Of a stretch of 64,000 bases of DNA, positions 1 through 11,674 are shown one piece after another. The translations under genes and the position numbers were made by a program. This stretch comes from Allodiplogaster sudhausi. Its lineage: Eukaryota > Nematoda > Chromadorea > Rhabditida > Diplogasteridae. Within the stretch, counting starts at the first letter, position 1. The number at the start of each line of letters is the position of its first letter. The stretch spans positions 2,796,501 through 2,860,500 of the forward strand of contig CALZFC010000004.1 in the NCBI GenBank assembly GCA_945643635.1, written 5' to 3'. The notes below the pieces were generated by a model that worked only from the letters and a program-made list of their open reading frames with translations, was not told the origin of the DNA and made no database searches.

Positions 1-497
1 GAAGTTGAGTCTCTAGTTGTTGATCGAGAGCACAAAGAGCAGCTTGGCTAACTACGCGGCCCGGGGACTCTCGTTTTCTAACTGAAACAAAAGAGCAGAA
101 TCGCTACGCTTACACGTTATAAATGTCATATCAAAAAGCGATTCAATATTACAAACATGAAATAAAAAAAGGATAAGTTTTAAGTGTTTGTTAACCCGAG
201 ATTTTCTTTTGAAAATTAAAGGTTCCGTTCAAATGATGATTCCGAATATTTTTTTTAACATGGTCGAAAGTGGTACAATGTCACATTTTCTGTTCTCGCA
301 CCGCCTCGTCTCCCCTTGCCACAAAAATGTGACATCCGGTGTCACAATTCACTTCGACGGCCGCTTGCGTGTCACATTTTTGGTCACAATTTTGAATGGA
401 ACATTAAATGTGCGTCACATTTTTTTCTATGTGCGACGAGAAGGAGAGCATGCATGTAGTATGTATGCAAGACTCGCCATCTGCACCATCAGCATTA
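1..497. other. No gene seen; GTCACATTTTT inverted-motif cluster
   Basis: No supported exon. Between about 280 and 430 the motif GTCACATTTTT and its complement AAAAATGTGAC recur (near 280, 325, 391 and 413) with GTGTCACAATTC-like variants. This resembles the remains of a short inverted-repeat element. A 112-codon plus-strand open frame runs through these repeats and has no family features. Confidence 0.4.
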
Positions 498-836
498 TTA
501 GGATGATATCAAAGTCTCTCGAGTGACTTCGGCCTCATTATCAATGAATCCGTCTGCTTGCTCTTCAGCTTTTTCGGCATCATTTGTGACCTCTTCAATC
601 AATGCAGTGCACTCGCTCGCTTTCGCATTGTTTGCTAAGCCTGAAGACCGAGAGATCTTTGATATCAAATGCAACTTTCTGCTCTGGGAATCTCAACTAT
701 TCTCGTTCCTTCCATTTTTGTAGTGTTCGAACACTCTCGGCTGGGCTGCTCTCATAGACAGAGCCAACACTTCAGATGCCACTTCTTTGCTGCATAAATC
801 ACGTAATCTGAACTGCAGCCACTCCACTTCCGTTAA
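498..836 (-). CDS. Unrecognised protein, C-terminal two exons
   Basis: Two minus-strand exons join in phase across a short intron: roughly 836-698, then 640-498 with stop at 500-498. The donor GTTGAG follows a phase-1 codon and the acceptor CTTCAG supplies the other two bases, forming Ser. The predicted tail reads ...VEWLQFRLRDLCSKEVASEV...HYKNGRNEN, then SLANNAKASE...IEEVTNDAEKAEEQADG. It is charged, helix-prone and coiled-coil-like, with an acidic C-terminus. No family is recognised. The upstream exons are not identified, because the next region on this strand lacks a clear donor. The alternative is that this is a decayed gene end. Confidence 0.4.
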
Positions 837-949
837 GATTGACTTTAAGCTGTTTGCATTTTATCTCGTATATTCCTTCCAAAAAGAAAAAGAGTCAATT
901 TTTTATTCCTTAATTTATTAGCTTTTAGAAGTATTTATGTATATAAAAA

Positions 950-1470
950 AAATCGACGATATTATTTGGGACAGTCTTCTTCATCTTTGTCGTCTCGGTG
1001 TCCTCGTATTACGTAAGTGAAATGCGGATTACATTACGGAGTTCGTATTGCGAAACAAATCAGTCAAACTGATTCGGAGATTCGCAATATGTCTATTTTA
1101 GAAATGCGAATGGAAAGAAACCCGGCAGTGCGGCGACCCTGAAGACACTGGGTGCCGTATCGGATACCTGAATTACGGGCAAAACGCTCGTGATGCAGTG
1201 GAGGCCAAAAAGAATTGGATGAGTCCGGCTCTTTGGGTAAGTGGAAAGATTGAGAAAATTGAAATATATTTAAAAAAAATTTTACAGTTTAGATACTGGA
1301 CGATAAAACAGTTACGCCAAATCTTGGACCTGCTTGCCCCACCTTCGATCGTATTTCCGTTCCATGGAATTTCGGCAAGCGTTTGTGCTGCATTTCCAAG
1401 ATCTGATTCGATTTATGTTCAATCAACAATAATAAACTGTAATTGGGTATCCTCACTGCACTGTCACTGA
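950..1470 (+). CDS. Putative small secreted Cys-containing protein (partial)
   Basis: Exon 1102-1236 is flanked by a canonical acceptor (TATTTTAG) and donor (GTAAGT) and is 45 codons long. It reads KCEWKETRQCGDPEDTGCRI... and ends ...EAKKNWMSPALW. A 51-bp AT-rich intron (1237-1287, ending TTTACAG), typical of nematodes in size, leads to an exon starting FRYWTIKQLRQ. Upstream, a hydrophobic stretch (TVFFIFVVSVSSYY) ends at a GTAAGT donor at 1013 and could be the end of a signal peptide, but no in-frame ATG is visible after the stop near 944. No family is recognised. This is the best-supported small gene on the plus strand here, but its start is unresolved. Confidence 0.4.
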
Positions 1471-1512
1471 ATTGTCAATAAACATTGTTTTTAGGCTGCT
1501 TCTTGACCGAGA

Positions 1513-1812
1513 ATGAGCAAATCGAAATGTATTCAAGCCATTCAGGGAAGAAAAGAATTACAAAAAGTTTCGTACGCGACTCTTCCCCGTCCTTCCACAC
1601 CACGCAAAAGAGCCAAAGGAGCTTTTTATGAAACTGCAAGTCGAGTTCGGGACGAGAGCGAATTCATGTGTGGAGTCACAAACATACATACTGAGAAGAA
1701 GAGTGAAAGCGAAGAGGAGACAGAGTGTTATTCGGACGTTGCTTTAATCAATTGGTTCCGAGTAAAAGAGAGGGAGAGAGTGGAGGACGTATTGCAGTTG
1801 CATGTGCAATGA
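1513..1812 (+). CDS. Hypothetical basic 99-aa protein
   Basis: An open frame from ATG 1513 to TGA 1812, preceded at about 1494 by TTGTTTTTAG, a good cis- or trans-splice acceptor. The product has a basic patch (RPSTPRKRAKGAF) that could act as a nuclear localisation signal, followed by an acidic serine-rich stretch (TEKKSESEEETECYSD) and a charged C-terminus. Composition is balanced, unlike the repeat-derived frames elsewhere in the window. No homologue is recognised. It could instead be the 3' part of the small gene just upstream. Confidence 0.4.
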   Translation: MSKSKCIQAIQGRKELQKVSYATLPRPSTPRKRAKGAFYETASRVRDESEFMCGVTNIHTEKKSESEEETECYSDVALINWFRVKERERVEDVLQLHVQ

Positions 1813-1958
1813 GCAAGCAGAGGACATCTCGACAAAGCACAATCGCTCTCACAGGTTGCGCCTGCAAACTACATATTATAAATTTAAAAAAAAGATCTAC
1901 ATATGTATGTATGTATATAAATTTTTATCACTACTTAATATTAAATATAATATTAAAG

Positions 1959-2712
1959 TCATGAGCTCGAAATCAGATTATAGATACACATATTGAGATG
2001 TAACAATGAAAATATCAGCGTTATCCATGAATACTTGCGCACCAATCGATAAATAATAACAACGAATTGTCTTGAACACTTGGAGCGAATTGTCTTAAAA
2101 AATTGATTGTCACACCAAGTGTCTTTCGATGCAAAGTGGATGAGCTCGGGCGAGTGGAAGCCGTTGAAGGAGGTCGCGAGCTCGAGGGTGTACGCGCCCA
2201 TCTCGGGCCAGACGAGCCAGTCGCCCACCGAGAGACGGGGAAGGAACTTCTTCTCCTGGAGAGAGAGGGAGAGAGGAGAGAGAGAGATAGAGAGAGAGAG
2301 GACAAGAGACAGGGGGAGAGAGGAAAAGGGTGATATAGGGGAAGCGGGAGAAGGAGCTAGATAAAGGGAAGGGAGATAAAACAAGGAGAAAGATAGATAA
2401 GGGGGAGAGCGAGAGAGAGAGATAAAGGGAAGAGAGAGACAGAGAGACAGCTGAGTGAGAGGAGAGAGAGAGAGTGATAGATAAAATAACCTCAATGGCA
2501 TCAATGCAGTCGCACGTTGGCCCCCAGACGGTGCTCAGGAACTTCTCCTTGGAGACGCCCGTCTTCTCCTCAATACATATTGAACGTCGTTTAACTTTTA
2601 TTACTCACATTTCTCTCTCTCTCATTCTCTCTCTCTCTCCTTCCTCCTTCCCTCTTTTCCTCCTTCCTCCTTCCCTCTCTTTCTCTTTCTTTCTCCCTCT
2701 CTCTCTCTTTCC

Positions 2713-2748
<36 letters not shown>

Positions 2749-5673
2749 ATCTCTCGCTCGCTCGCTTGCTCTCTTTAATTCTCTCTTTCCCTCTCTCTCT
2801 TCCCTTCTCTCTCTCTCCCTCCTCCCTCTCTAACAAAGAGCGGCCGTCCATTGAGTGCCATGAACGCCTTCTGCCCGGCGTCAGCATCTAATTGTAATTC
2901 ATGAAATAGGCCACGCCCACAAAATGACCAAACTATTCTCTGTGAGCCTCGCGGCGTTGGTCTCCGTGGCGGAAGTGACAATGGCAACGAGAGTGAAGGG
3001 ACGACAAGCGAAGAAGCGGCCGGGTTCAGCGATCAAGCGAACCCCGGAAGAGGAGGGGAAGTGGGCGGAGAGGGAGGGGCGGAGCAGAGAGGCGATCTGA
3101 AAAGGAGGGGAAAGAGGTACTGAAAAGGCGTTTGGGTCCCGTCACGAAAGAGCAAGAGGCCATCTGGGGCGAACTGACAGACGAGTTATAAAAGTGGTTA
3201 CGGTAGGTATGGATTCAAAAAGTATTGGATTCGCTAGTTTAATTAGGACAGGGAACGAAGCGATACAAAAGGCGAAGACTGTGGAGAGCACGCCAAGCAG
3301 GAGAGGGGCAGCAGGGTCCCGGAACGAAAGCGCCGGGTTACGGTACCTCCTCAAAGGTCGGCTCGTGTTGCTCATGGCCACGGAAGCCGCTGCCAATGTC
3401 GAGAATGTCCATCTTCATGCCGAGACTGGCGGCGAGATCAAAGAGCTCCCGGGAGTGCTCGGTCGCTTTGATGTACTCCGACGCGTCGCGGCAGTTGGAG
3501 CCGACGTGGAAACTGAAGAAAAAATATGCACATAGCATTTCTGGTTTTTGTTTTCTTTCAAGTTGACGATTCAGTTGCCAGCTTTTATATCTGATTCACG
3601 AAATCATCCTCTTTGAACAACCGTTCTACCGTGGAAGCACATCTCTGAATTGTGCGGCCTTCTTAAATTCTCTTGTTCCTTCGGAACCACCGGTGCTTTC
3701 TCCTTCCTTCCTTCTTTTTTTTCTTGACCTCCCACTCACTCCTCTCTTGCTCTTCTCTACACCCCCCCCCCTCTCCAACCTAATCCCGCCGAGATGGACG
3801 CCGCGCCGTGCCGCCTCCCAGATGAGCTCTGGCGCCTCTTTTTTTGGCTCGACGCCAAATTTGCGATCAGTAGGAAAGCGAGACGCCGCGTCAGGAACGG
3901 AGATACGAAGGAGCAGTTTGCTGCAACAGTTGTTTTTTCTGGAAATTTTCTTCCTGGAAAGTCTTTCTATTCTGCTCTAGAATTTATTCATCATATTTAT
4001 GCTACGTCACATTCATTTTTGTGCCTTTTTCGGAAGAAAAAGGCGCTCAACTTTGATATTTCTTAATGATTTTTCAAGCATGCGCTCTTGTACCCTAGTG
4101 AGGCAAACGAGCGCGGGAAATCAAACTCGAGTTTTGACAGCTCCTAGAAACCTGTTATTGATGGCTCCGCTCTCCGTGATTTTGTCAATCTCCTCCTTGT
4201 TGTCGAACGTCATCAGAGAGACGCCGGCCTGGAAATGGAGCAAAAAAAAAAATATATATATATATATTAATTTCTAAATTATTAGTAAAAATAATAATTT
4301 AAAACAAATTCCCTTCTTTGCGTATGCGATCTCTTCGCGTGGCTTGCACGGATGCGAGAAAATGACGCGATCTGGGGAAAAGCCGAGGGAAAGCACTAAA
4401 TTAAATTTATTAATTAGAAATAAATAAGTACTTTTTTTTCGCACTTTCTCGATTTCGCTCCGGGACGCGCAGTCGAAGTTGCAGCCGAGCGCGCCGAGCA
4501 TTCGCAGCAGCAACGGGTCGCTGTTGCACTTGACGGCGTAGAATGGCTGGAAATTCCATTTTTAAATTAATTTAATTTTTAATTTTACTTTTAAATTTAT
4601 TTCATTACTTTCCATCCATTTTTGCTAATAACAGATATACATATTTGTGTCGAAGTTTATCTTTTTTTCCTTTAAAACAGCCACTTACGCAAGAGCCACG
4701 TCAAACTAGTCCGTAAGTATATAAGTGAATTGATGTTCATAAAACCGCCTGGTAGACGGAAAGTTAATGGAGAGGGCAACAATTGAAGTTCATTCAATTT
4801 GTTCAACATATTGAATTTTTGATCAACTTATTGCTTTGTGGAAATTTTTTCTAATATTTATATATGTATGCGTTAAATTTTACTTAAATGCCTGTAATTG
4901 TCTAAACTAGCATTATTTTTTTTTTAATTTATATTCCTGGCATTATATTCAAAACATGTTCTCGAACACGTCATGCTGTAATTATCTCTGAAATTTTTTT
5001 GATTAATATTTCATCAATCGAAACTGTGATTAGATGTCGTCGGCCTAACAAAAATACAATAGTTATTTACATATGTAATCATTTCTTGATTAAAGTCCTG
5101 AAATATAATTCTGGTATAAAACGTCAATTTTTGGAAAAATTGATCGATCGGAAGTTGAAACCTGAACATCCGGCAGTTCTCGCCGCCACAGAAGAAACTG
5201 CTCATAGAGCGCGTCCAGGCTCACAACCATGAAGTGATTGTCGTCACCCTGAAATGAAAAAAAATTCAAATTCAAATTCAAATTTCCGTGCTTTTCCACA
5301 TGAGTGTTGAAATGATTAGGCAGTGATTCTCACGGTTGCCACTTGAGAAGGACAACAATTGAAGTGGGGTGGGGTGATCAACGTAAAAAATTATGCGAGC
5401 TATAAAAATGCCGCAGCCCTTCGCACCCTTATTCTCAGCGTGCACTATTTTCGCTGCGCATTTGTGCGAATTGCGAAATAGAACGCGAAAGAATAAGATA
5501 ATGGCCTGCTCGCAGGGTGAAAGCGCGGCAATTTAAACGTGCATTATTTATTTTTCAATATTCGTCCTCCTTTAATGCAATAATTTGCATCGAGCATTAT
5601 TATTTTATTTTTTTATATTTGCCTTCTTCGACTTGGCCGCTGCAACTGCGCGTGCAATGTCGATGGAAGACAT
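1959..5673 (-). CDS. Ornithine decarboxylase-like protein (possibly inactive)
   Basis: This is a PLP-dependent group IV decarboxylase fold. ODC makes putrescine from ornithine, the first step of polyamine synthesis. Exons in transcript order: 5248-5162, about 4546-4437, about 4405-4330, 4228-4152, 3920-3780, 3512-3347, 3096-2934, 2887-2835, 2568-2491 and 2255-1959. Nearly all phases agree. Landmarks are PFYAVKCN (PLP lysine), HPCK, LMTFDN, ISFHVGS, EPGRFF, WGPTCD (catalytic Cys) and [14 protein letters not shown] possible first exon (MSSIDIARA) lies at 5673-5647. Oddities: the glycine loop reads DIGSGFRG instead of GGGF; the NDGVYGSF region is reduced to [10 protein letters not shown]; the donor after AYAKK (near 4330) is not GT; and the C-terminus runs 40-plus unusual residues past SKDTW. 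It may be a decaying gene or an antizyme-inhibitor-like paralogue. Confidence 0.8.
2256..2480. repeat. (GA)n tract abutting the ODC last-exon acceptor
   Basis: About 220 bp of imperfect GAGA on the plus strand, meaning CT on the sense strand. It ends exactly at the CTCCAG acceptor of the last ODC exon and so forms an extremely long polypyrimidine tract. Confidence 0.85.
2600..2832. repeat. (CT)n microsatellite in ODC intron
   Basis: Imperfect CTCT/TTCC tract on the plus strand inside the intron between the degenerate NDG exon and the WGPTCD exon. The stretch that usually links those two regions in ODC is missing, so part of the coding sequence may have been lost to this expansion. Confidence 0.85.
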
Positions 5674-5814
5674 TGGCGACTCTGTGACGTACACCTTCAA
5701 ATATGCAAATTAATTTTTTTCTTTTTTTTCTTAGTATTTTTAAGAAAAAAACTATGGATGACTTTAAGGATTTATATTTTTAATTTGTTTCTGAGATATA
5801 TTAATTAAAAGAGG

Positions 5815-6012
5815 CACCGTATCATCGCGCAACAACTCGGGTCGAATCGGAGTGCCGAGAGCGAGCGAAATGAGGCCGGAGGAGGCGGCCGAGGGGGAGG
5901 AGAAGGAAGAGAAGGGCCGAGGGGAGAAGCAGAAGCTAAGAGATGGAGAGGAGAGCGAGGGCGACAGGAGAAGCCGACGAGTAGCGAAGTTACATCTGGA
6001 GAAAATAATGTA
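5815..6012 (+). CDS. Possible charged exon, strand uncertain
   Basis: A GC-rich island in AT-rich surroundings. The plus frame reads ...SSRNNSGRIGVPRASEMRPE, then a Glu/Lys/Arg-rich run ending ...RRSRRVAKLHLEKIM before a stop at about 6012. The minus strand is also open (Pro/Ser-rich). No splice signals settle the strand and no family is recognised. It may be an exon of an unrecognised gene or simply a GGAGGA-type low-complexity stretch. Confidence 0.22.
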
Positions 6013-6039
6013 ATTTTATTTTGCTCACCCAAATACATT

Positions 6040-7523
6040 ATTATTGAGCCTTAAAAATGTTTTAGTTCAACTTTTTGACGCAAAGATAACATGTCTAATT
6101 GTTCAAAAAATTAAAGTAGACAGTTTATATGAAAAAAAAACCTTTAAGAATATGGAAAGGAATAGATATAAATTTCATATGACTGCAATATTAAATGACA
6201 GACTTGGTCAGTAGTTTGCTAGTATGGCAGGGGAGCAGTTTGGCAGAGCGAACGAGGAGCCAACCACTCTGCATGGCGGAGTTGAAGAAAAGTGAGGAAG
6301 GGATGTATGAAATCGCGAAGTGACATGGCAAGAAAGCGTGCGAAAGTGAAAGATACGTTGATAGAAGTAGAAGTATTTCGAAATCCAAAAATATTTTATT
6401 GCATGAGAAAATATTTTAAACAATTTCCATATTCATCTACATCGATTTTAATGTATTCTTTTTAGACTTTCTCTGGATATGAAAATCGAATTATAAAAAA
6501 AACATATATGTACATATATCTATATTCAAAGTGCAGTGCACAATCACCAGTATTCGAAACAAGAGCTGAAATGGGTTTAAATTTAATCTAAAGCGCCTTA
6601 TGAGGAAGGATGCAGATTTTGGCCCGTAAAAGCACTTTACTGTTTCCAAGACTTTTTAAACGAAAGTGCTATTTCATTTGCAGATTGCCCAAATTGGTGA
6701 AGATGAATTCGGCCCGTTAATGTGCAAATTTATCTTTTTATAAATTTTCCACAATTTTACAAGCCCTTATTGATTGAACTAATGAAAAACAACACTTTTA
6801 TTCATGATTTAATTTTTTTAAAGTTAGTAACACGCAGAAAATGAATTTTCTATGAACAATTTTTTTTCCATAGAATGCAATAGAGTTTAAATCCAATGTA
6901 TGTAAGTGTGTATTTTGTTCCTCGAAAGTCGTTGGCTCTTATTGGCTTGTGGTTAGCAATTTATGATAACCCATAAAGTGGCGAAGAGAAGCGAGAGATG
7001 TAGTATGAAGACAAACAGTGTGGAAAGATGAGAGGAAGAAGACAAAGAAATTGCTAGAGCGAAAGCAAAAAAGAAACAGATAGAAAGAGAGAAAGAGAAA
7101 GAGACATTGAGAGAAACAGATAGAGAGACAGAGAGCCGAAGAACTTTGGAGATACCGTTCGATATGTGTCGATATGGCAAAGAAAGGAAAAAAAAGAAGG
7201 ACATGCCACTGTTCCCTGGCTGGCTGTCAGAGGAAAAGAAGAATTGGGCGCACCATTGATTGGTCATTCCAATCAGTGCGTTTTTCTCTCTCTCTTTGCC
7301 CTCTCTCCTTCCTTCTCTCTCTTTCCTTTTCCCTATTTCTCTCGCTCTCTATCCATCTTTCTCTCTTTCTCTCTCCCTCTCTCTCTCTCTCTCTCTTTTT
7401 CTCTCTCTCTCTTCTCTCATATCACCCCTCGCCCCATTCCTCTTGTCTCTACCCATCTCGTCTATTATTCACCTGTGACACAACGCACAACCACTAGGCT
7501 GACTCCTATTTCTCTCCTCCTTT

Positions 7524-7566
<43 letters not shown>

Positions 7567-8259
7567 GCCTCGCTCTCCTTCCCTCTGCCTCTCTTAACCC
7601 TCTCGTGGTTTCGTTTTCTTTTCGGAATTCCCGATGGTCAGCTAGGAGTGGAAAGGGAGTGATTGAATGATAGTGTCAGCGAGAGAGTGGACAGTGTGTG
7701 TTTGATTTGTCACAAAGAATTAGACAAAAGCAGACTCTCGCCTCTTTCTCTCTCTCTCTCCTCTCTCACACACACTCTCTCTCTCTGAACTCTCATTCTG
7801 CCTCTCTCTTCCACCTCCCTTTCATCTCTCTCTCTCTTTCTCTCTCTCTCTTCATTTCCTCTCCCCCATTCTCGCAAACTCTCATGCTTTGACATGTGGC
7901 CGCAGTACGGGAATGGGTAGGAAAGACGAGATGCCTTTAAAGCCAAAGAGAGCGAGAGAGGGAGAGATAGAGAGAGAGAGAGGTAAGTGAGAGTACAGAT
8001 AGAGAGAACTTGAGGGAAAGAAAGAGAGAGAATACGGATCAAAATTTCGGACCATCCGCAGCAGCGTACTTGATAGAGGAGAGGAGAATTTGACTATTTT
8101 TTAACAGCCTTTTTTGTATGCCCAATATTTAAAACAAAAATGTAATTCTTTGAATCAAATTATCCTTTCTAAATGTTAAGGTGGAGAGAGGCGGAGACAG
8201 AGAGAGAAAGAGAGAGAGAGAGAGAGAGGGAGAGGGAGAGAGAAGAGAGAGAGAGAGTG

Positions 8260-8302
<43 letters not shown>

Positions 8303-9564
8303 GGCGAGCAATGTTTGTTACCGACAGTGCGAGACAACAGATGTTCAAAGAGAGTTCTATCAAGGGGCCAAAATGTAAGGAGGAAGAGAGAGGAGAGTGA
8401 GAGAGAGATTGAGTGTTAGAGATGACGAAATACAATAACAGAGCGAGAGAGAGAGATAGAGAGAGAAAGGGATAAACAGAAAGAGAAGCAGACTGAGGGA
8501 GGAAGAGAGTGGAATTTTGAGTGTGCAGCTGCTATCCGCTTAGAGCTGCTGTGTGAAATGAGGAGAGCTTATGCAGTGAACTGCATCTCTCTCTCCCTCT
8601 CTCTCTCTCTATCTCTCTCTCTCTCTCTTCCCTCTCTCCCCCCCCTTCTCTCTTATTCATTGTATAACTATGTCGCTCTTTCTCTCACTCTAATATCTTC
8701 TCAAATTCCCTCACTCTCTCTCTCTCGCTTTTCCTAGTTCTCTGACACCCTCTCAAGTTTATAAACACTCTCATCATTTCGGACACGGCGATTTCCTCTT
8801 GGACTGCCCGTATCGAATGATCTTTATGTCTTCTTTTTTTCTTTTCTCTTTCCGGCTCGGTCTCTCTGCATACTTTGTCTACCCTCTCTCTCTCCCTACT
8901 TTATCTCTCTCTCCCATTGTTCCCCTCTCTCTCTCTTCTCTTCCTGTCCACTGGGATGCGTTTCCGAATTTGATTCCATCATAGGGAGGAAGAGGTGGCA
9001 TATTATTGCCGCTGTGCCTGCCGCCCGGTAAAGAGCGAGCAGCTCGCTTGGGCTCTGAATTTTCATTGTTACCAATTCAAGGATGGTTCTTTCCATTCGC
9101 TATCATTTATTCTTCGAACGATTGCATCCCTCTCTCTATCTCTTTTGTCTTTCTCTCCTTTTTTCCATGATAAAAAAAGATTCTACTTTTACACAATCAT
9201 ATCATTCTTTCTCCCCAAGAATCCCACATAATTTCCGTCATTCCGTTAATTTTTCTTGTTCGAAATAAAATAATTCATTTCCGTTTATAGAGCTAAAACT
9301 TAGCGCGTATTAATAAATTGTAAAATGAGCACTCGACAATGCTAGCTTTAAGGTTGTCCATCTTTCATGTATGAGCCCGCTCATTTATTTGTATTTATTT
9401 TTGACTGCCTATTTGCACACCTTATCCATTGACTACACGGCGCTGGGCATAAACCCGATCAGTTTTTTCTCCTTCCTTCCTAATTTTCTCTCTCTCCTCT
9501 CCTATGCTTTCTCATTCTCTCTCTACTCTCTCTACTCTCTCACTCTCTTTGCTCTCTCACTCAT

Positions 9565-9600
<36 letters not shown>

Positions 9601-9696
9601 GCCCCTTCGTAGATCTCAACTCTTGAGAGTCGCCACATCCGTTCCTCGGCGTCCATTTTTATTCTTCCTTTTCGATCTACTCTCCTTTTTTTCTCC

Positions 9697-9737
<41 letters not shown>

Positions 9738-9825
9738 CCTCTTTTTCATCCTTGCCCCTCCAACCTCCACTCTCCGTTTGTGTTCTTCCACTCTTTCCCC
9801 TCAGGACGCTTGCTCAATCACATCT
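6040..9825. other. Gene-poor, AT-rich then CT/GA microsatellite-rich
   Basis: 6040-6960 is AT-rich with nothing recognisable. From 6990 to 9740 it is dominated by microsatellites: (GA)n 7075-7135, (CT)n 7285-7415, (CT)n 7527-7600, (CT)n 7740-7860, (GA)n 8186-8302, (CT)n 8583-8640, (CT)n 9555-9600 and 9700-9735. Open frames here are artefacts of the 2-bp repeat (S/L or R/E polymers). Confidence 0.75.
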
Positions 9826-10559
9826 GCCGCCGTAGTAAAGTGTCGCTTTTTGAGGGGTAATCCTGAGGTTGTTACCCATGAGGGTAAAACCATTACCACT
9901 CAGTTTCGCCGGGCATTATCCTGAGGGTAATTTCAGCTGAAAGATGCTATCTTTTCCTTTCGTATATTCTTTGCTGCTGTCATCCATCCCTCAGTCATCC
10001 CTGCTCCATTCCTGCTTCATCTTCATTCTTCTGTCGCTCCTATTTGGGACCATTCCGATGCGGACTACAACTACACCTTGCTGCAGCACACTTTATATCC
10101 ATCATTTTCTTATTGGAAATTCACCTACAGCAAAAACAGCTATTTGTAACAATAATGTTATCAAACAGTGAATGAAAAGCTAATGGATGGGTCTAAACAA
10201 GAGTGTACATGGAAATCAGCCTTACAAAAGAGAAAAGAAGAAAAGAGGAAGAAAAACAAAAACACAAGAGGAAAAATCTGCGTATAATACAGACTAAAAT
10301 GAGCTATTTGTTTTCATTAAGTTGAACATTATCCACGCCATCACTAACTACCAAGTTACAAGGAATATCCTATAATAAAGTCGCTTTCTAGCACAAGAAC
10401 TAGTAACTGTGGCAAGGAACAACAGACTCTGAGCTGCTGGCTCTTTCACTTTCAATGTGTTCCTGAATCCGCAAGCTTAACTTATACCAAAAGAAAAAAT
10501 GGAGGGAGAGCAAACACACAGATCACATCCTTTCCACAACACAACATGAATTTCCAGCA

Positions 10560-11440
10560 TAAATACGGAATCATGGTAGAATCAAGATTCGAGTATGCAT
10601 TCCAGATGGCCGAGACGGTACCGAAGGGAATACAGTGGAGAATGGCGAAACAGATGTCGAATCCCTTGGCGCTGCAGTGAGAGTCGCGGCAGGATCAAGC
10701 GTCAGACCAACTGAAGAAGAATTTTGAATTACATATGAAAATCCACCGTATTCAAAGTAGAAAGGAACATTCCCAACTTACAGTATTACAGTAACCCGTA
10801 AAATGGCCCCTAAAAATGAATAATTCAAATAAAAAGAACATTGCCGAGTTGATGAGTCTATTGATGATAGCTAACTAACGTGTGGTCACGTTCAAATAAC
10901 GAATGAATTAATGATTTTAAAAAAAGAAGAAGAAAGAACCACGAACCGTCCCGAGTGCACGAGCAATGTGGAGCTGGAGAGCTGGAGAGTGGAGCAGGAG
11001 AGCGGAACTGGAGAGGCGACGGGAGCATCTCGGCCGGTGGAGCAGCGCCGTCTTGCGCGGCTGCCGCTCAGTCCACTTCCATCTTAAGAGATAGAAAGAG
11101 GAAGAGAGAAAGAGAGATGCAACTATTAGGATTGATTACACATTCATCTAAAGATCTTCACCCGAGTTGGAAAACAAAACGACAAAAAAGAAAAAGGCCT
11201 AGATTGGTGTTAGATTGGCCTAAATTGGTGTCAGTTGTGGCGCTATTCTAAGAAAAAGACACATGACCAATCACAAACAAACTGCAAACAATCCCCCAAT
11301 ATGTTTAAGGTTTTCATTTACGAAATAAGCATAAGCAGAATAAGAACCTGGGCCTTCTCCTCTTCGTTCAGCTCGGGCAGATTGGCTGGCGCAGTTTCTG
11401 CTGCAGCCGCGGCGGCCTCCTTCGTCTTGTCGTCACTCAC
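10560..11440 (-). other. Coding-like segments inside the TIR element
   Basis: On the minus strand, about 11440-11348 reads TKEAAAAAAETAP followed by ANLPELNEEEKAQ and then a GTTCTT donor, which is convincing as an exon. Near 10690-10590 the same strand reads CFAILHCIPFGTVSAIWNAY, a hydrophobic stretch loosely like the PMP3/UPF0057 C-terminus. The segment between (11085-10950) is Ala/Pro-rich or Leu-rich depending on frame. The three do not join convincingly. They may be captured host exons or an eroded gene interrupted by the element. Confidence 0.3.
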
Positions 11441-11636
11441 GTGATGGCATATATAAAAACAATAAAGCATAGACTTAACTGTAAACGGCAATTAAAATAA
11501 CATACTCATAATGAAATTACATTACTATTACAATCCAAATGCAAATTTAGAGTGAATCTTTCATGGTTCATGACAGTACGCCGTTACTTTTACCACAAAT
11601 ACTATATTCGTAATTTGGAGCTGGACGATGAAAGGT

Positions 11637-11674
11637 AAAACGGTTATGCCAATGCGCATTGGCATAACCATTTT
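11637..11674. repeat. Near-perfect palindrome inside the TIR element
   Basis: The arms GGTTATGCCAATG and CATTGGCATAACC flank a central CG, extended outward by AAAAC/ATTTT. It could form a cruciform, or bind a dimeric factor. Confidence 0.7.

Noticed and set aside
1102..1236. Minus-strand coding reading GIRYGTQCLQGRRTAG, weakly like a ribosomal protein
   Set aside because: The plus strand has both a canonical acceptor and donor at exact exon edges, and the ribosomal resemblance is limited to a few residues.
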